Positions 31,056 through 32,025 of a stretch of DNA of 32,025 nucleotides are shown in pieces. The position numbers and the translations under genes were made by a program. Source of the stretch: Cylindrodendrum hubeiense (taxonomy: Eukaryota; Ascomycota; Sordariomycetes; Hypocreales; Nectriaceae); NCBI GenBank assembly GCA_014621425.1, contig JAANBB010000448.1:1-32025 (forward strand), in the 5' to 3' direction. The notes below the pieces were generated by a model. It was not told where the DNA came from and ran no database searches. It was given only the letters and a program-made list of their open reading frames with translations. Within the stretch, counting starts at the first letter, position 1, and every line of letters starts with the position of its first letter.

Positions 31056-31639
31056 GAAGGGCCTGCGGTATCGGGGACCGGGATCCTGATGACGCAGGCA
31101 CATGCGCAGGGATCTTCCCGGATGAGAAACCTGCGGAAGTTGCACTCTTGATGGATTGCCGCCGTCGCAGTAGAAACCGCTGCGGATGCCGTACCTGGAT
31201 AATGAGTATCAGAGGGAGAAGAAAGAAATCAAAAAGACTGTGGGACGCGATCACCGGGCTCCTTGTTTTCTTTCTGTCTCCTTTCTGGGGAGAAAAGAAA
31301 AAGAGTAAATAGACGCGAGCACTATCCGAGGGTCATTACGATTGCCTCTCTGGCCTGCTTTGATGAATGGATGCGGATTGTAGATAAGTTAGAGCATGTA
31401 ATTAGATTACCTGCCTAGCTTCTGAAGTCATGGACCTAGAACGTGGAAGACAGCACTGATGAGACATCATGAACTTGAGATTTACAACGCAACTATGTGA
31501 CTAGTGAAGCACAGGGCATAAGAAATGTATTGAAGATTGTTCATTAATCATTCTAGTCATGACCTTCTAAGAAGGGTTCCTTTTCACTAATTCTCCGCAC
31601 ATAATCGTACAGCCCTGGTTTCACCTTTCCGCCATGCAC
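31056..31639. other. Convergent 3' region
   Basis: This holds the 3' flanks of the convergent karyopherin and PI31-like genes. No coding or RNA gene was seen. Confidence 0.5.
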
Positions 31640-32025
31640 CTAAATAAAGTCCCCGCCTCCAAACCCTCCAAATGGATTATTCCCTCTGCCGCTTCCGGGG
31701 CCAGGGAAACGGGGGCCGCCACCAGGGCCGAGAGGATCCCACCGCGCGCCAGGCGGTGCCTGGGGGTCATACCCGCCGGAGCCGGCACCGGGACCACCGA
31801 ACATGGGATCGTCAAAGGTCGGATGCATGCCAGACCCGCCACCAGGACGAGGAAGGCCACCGCCAGTGAAGGAGCCGCGGAGGGGATCGTGGGGGCCTAG
31901 GCCTGGTGGGTTCAGGTCGTCGTGGCCGATATTGTAAGGCGAGCGGCCAGGGATGACAAGGCCGCGTGGTGGGCGGTTCATCTCGTACTCGTCCTCGAAT
32001 CCGGGAGGAGGGAAGTCGCCGACGG
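31640..32025 (-). CDS. PI31-like proteasome regulator, C-terminal part (partial)
   Basis: The frame enters from the right edge and ends at TAG 31640-31642. It covers the Pro/Gly-rich C-terminal domain of the PI31 family (PF08577). VGDFPPPGFEDEYEMN is followed by LVIPGRSPYNIGHDDLNPPG, GMHPTFDDPMFGG, PPGARWDPLGPGG and a Gly/Phe-rich end NNPFGGFGGGDFI. PI31 (Fub1 in yeast) binds the 20S proteasome and helps its assembly or regulates its activity, in cytosol and nucleus. The N-terminal domain lies outside the window. It is convergent with the karyopherin gene. Confidence 0.85.
   Translation of the reverse strand, partial: VGDFPPPGFEDEYEMNRPPRGLVIPGRSPYNIGHDDLNPPGLGPHDPLRGSFTGGGLPRPGGGSGMHPTFDDPMFGGPGAGSGGYDPQAPPGARWDPLGPGGGPRFPGPGSGRGNNPFGGFGGGDFI

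Overview
The window is nuclear DNA of a filamentous ascomycete, most likely a Sordariomycete. The genes are split by short introns (48-111 nt) with fungal splice and branch signals. The gene families are typically fungal: a Zn2Cys6/Fungal_trans_2 regulator, an Egh16-like secreted protein, an SRPK-like kinase and an NCS1 Fur permease. There are also Pol III-type tRNA genes with internal A and B boxes. I cannot fix the genus from sequence alone.

Layout. 551-2362 (-): SRPK-like protein kinase with an awkward in-frame TAG. 2807-4429 (-): C2H2 zinc-finger gene whose 5' half is interrupted by a TAG and probably a frame change. 4829-6139 (-): secreted beta-propeller protein of the BNR_4 type, a candidate polysaccharide lyase. 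7976-10279 (+): large Pro-rich CCHC zinc-knuckle protein. 11096-12166 (-): secreted Egh16/Gas1-like protein. 12661-12732 (+): tRNA-Gln(CUG). 14185-16009 (-): Zn2Cys6 transcription factor. 17671-19408 (+): DHA2-like MFS transporter with a single-base frameshift. 20252-21575: three identical tRNA-Thr(AGU) genes, one plus and two minus, with a Cys-containing ORF between the last two. 22556-24362 (-): NCS1 (Fur-type) nucleobase permease. 27693-31055 (+): importin-9/Kap114-type karyopherin. 31640-32025 (-): C-terminal part of a PI31-like proteasome regulator, running off the right edge.

How the genes relate. The right end (Kap114, PI31) is conserved housekeeping. The centre and left are accessory: secreted proteins, transporters, regulators and decaying genes, separated by long spacers rich in short minisatellites. 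The Zn2Cys6 gene and the MFS gene point away from each other across 1.66 kb, which resembles a regulator/transporter pair. The spacer also holds a coding-like island that may be a gene relic. I see no obvious biosynthetic cluster, no complete transposon and no CRISPR array. The points most worth checking are the MFS frameshift, the two interrupted genes at the left end, and the tRNA-Thr cluster, whose two minus-strand copies also share flanking sequence.
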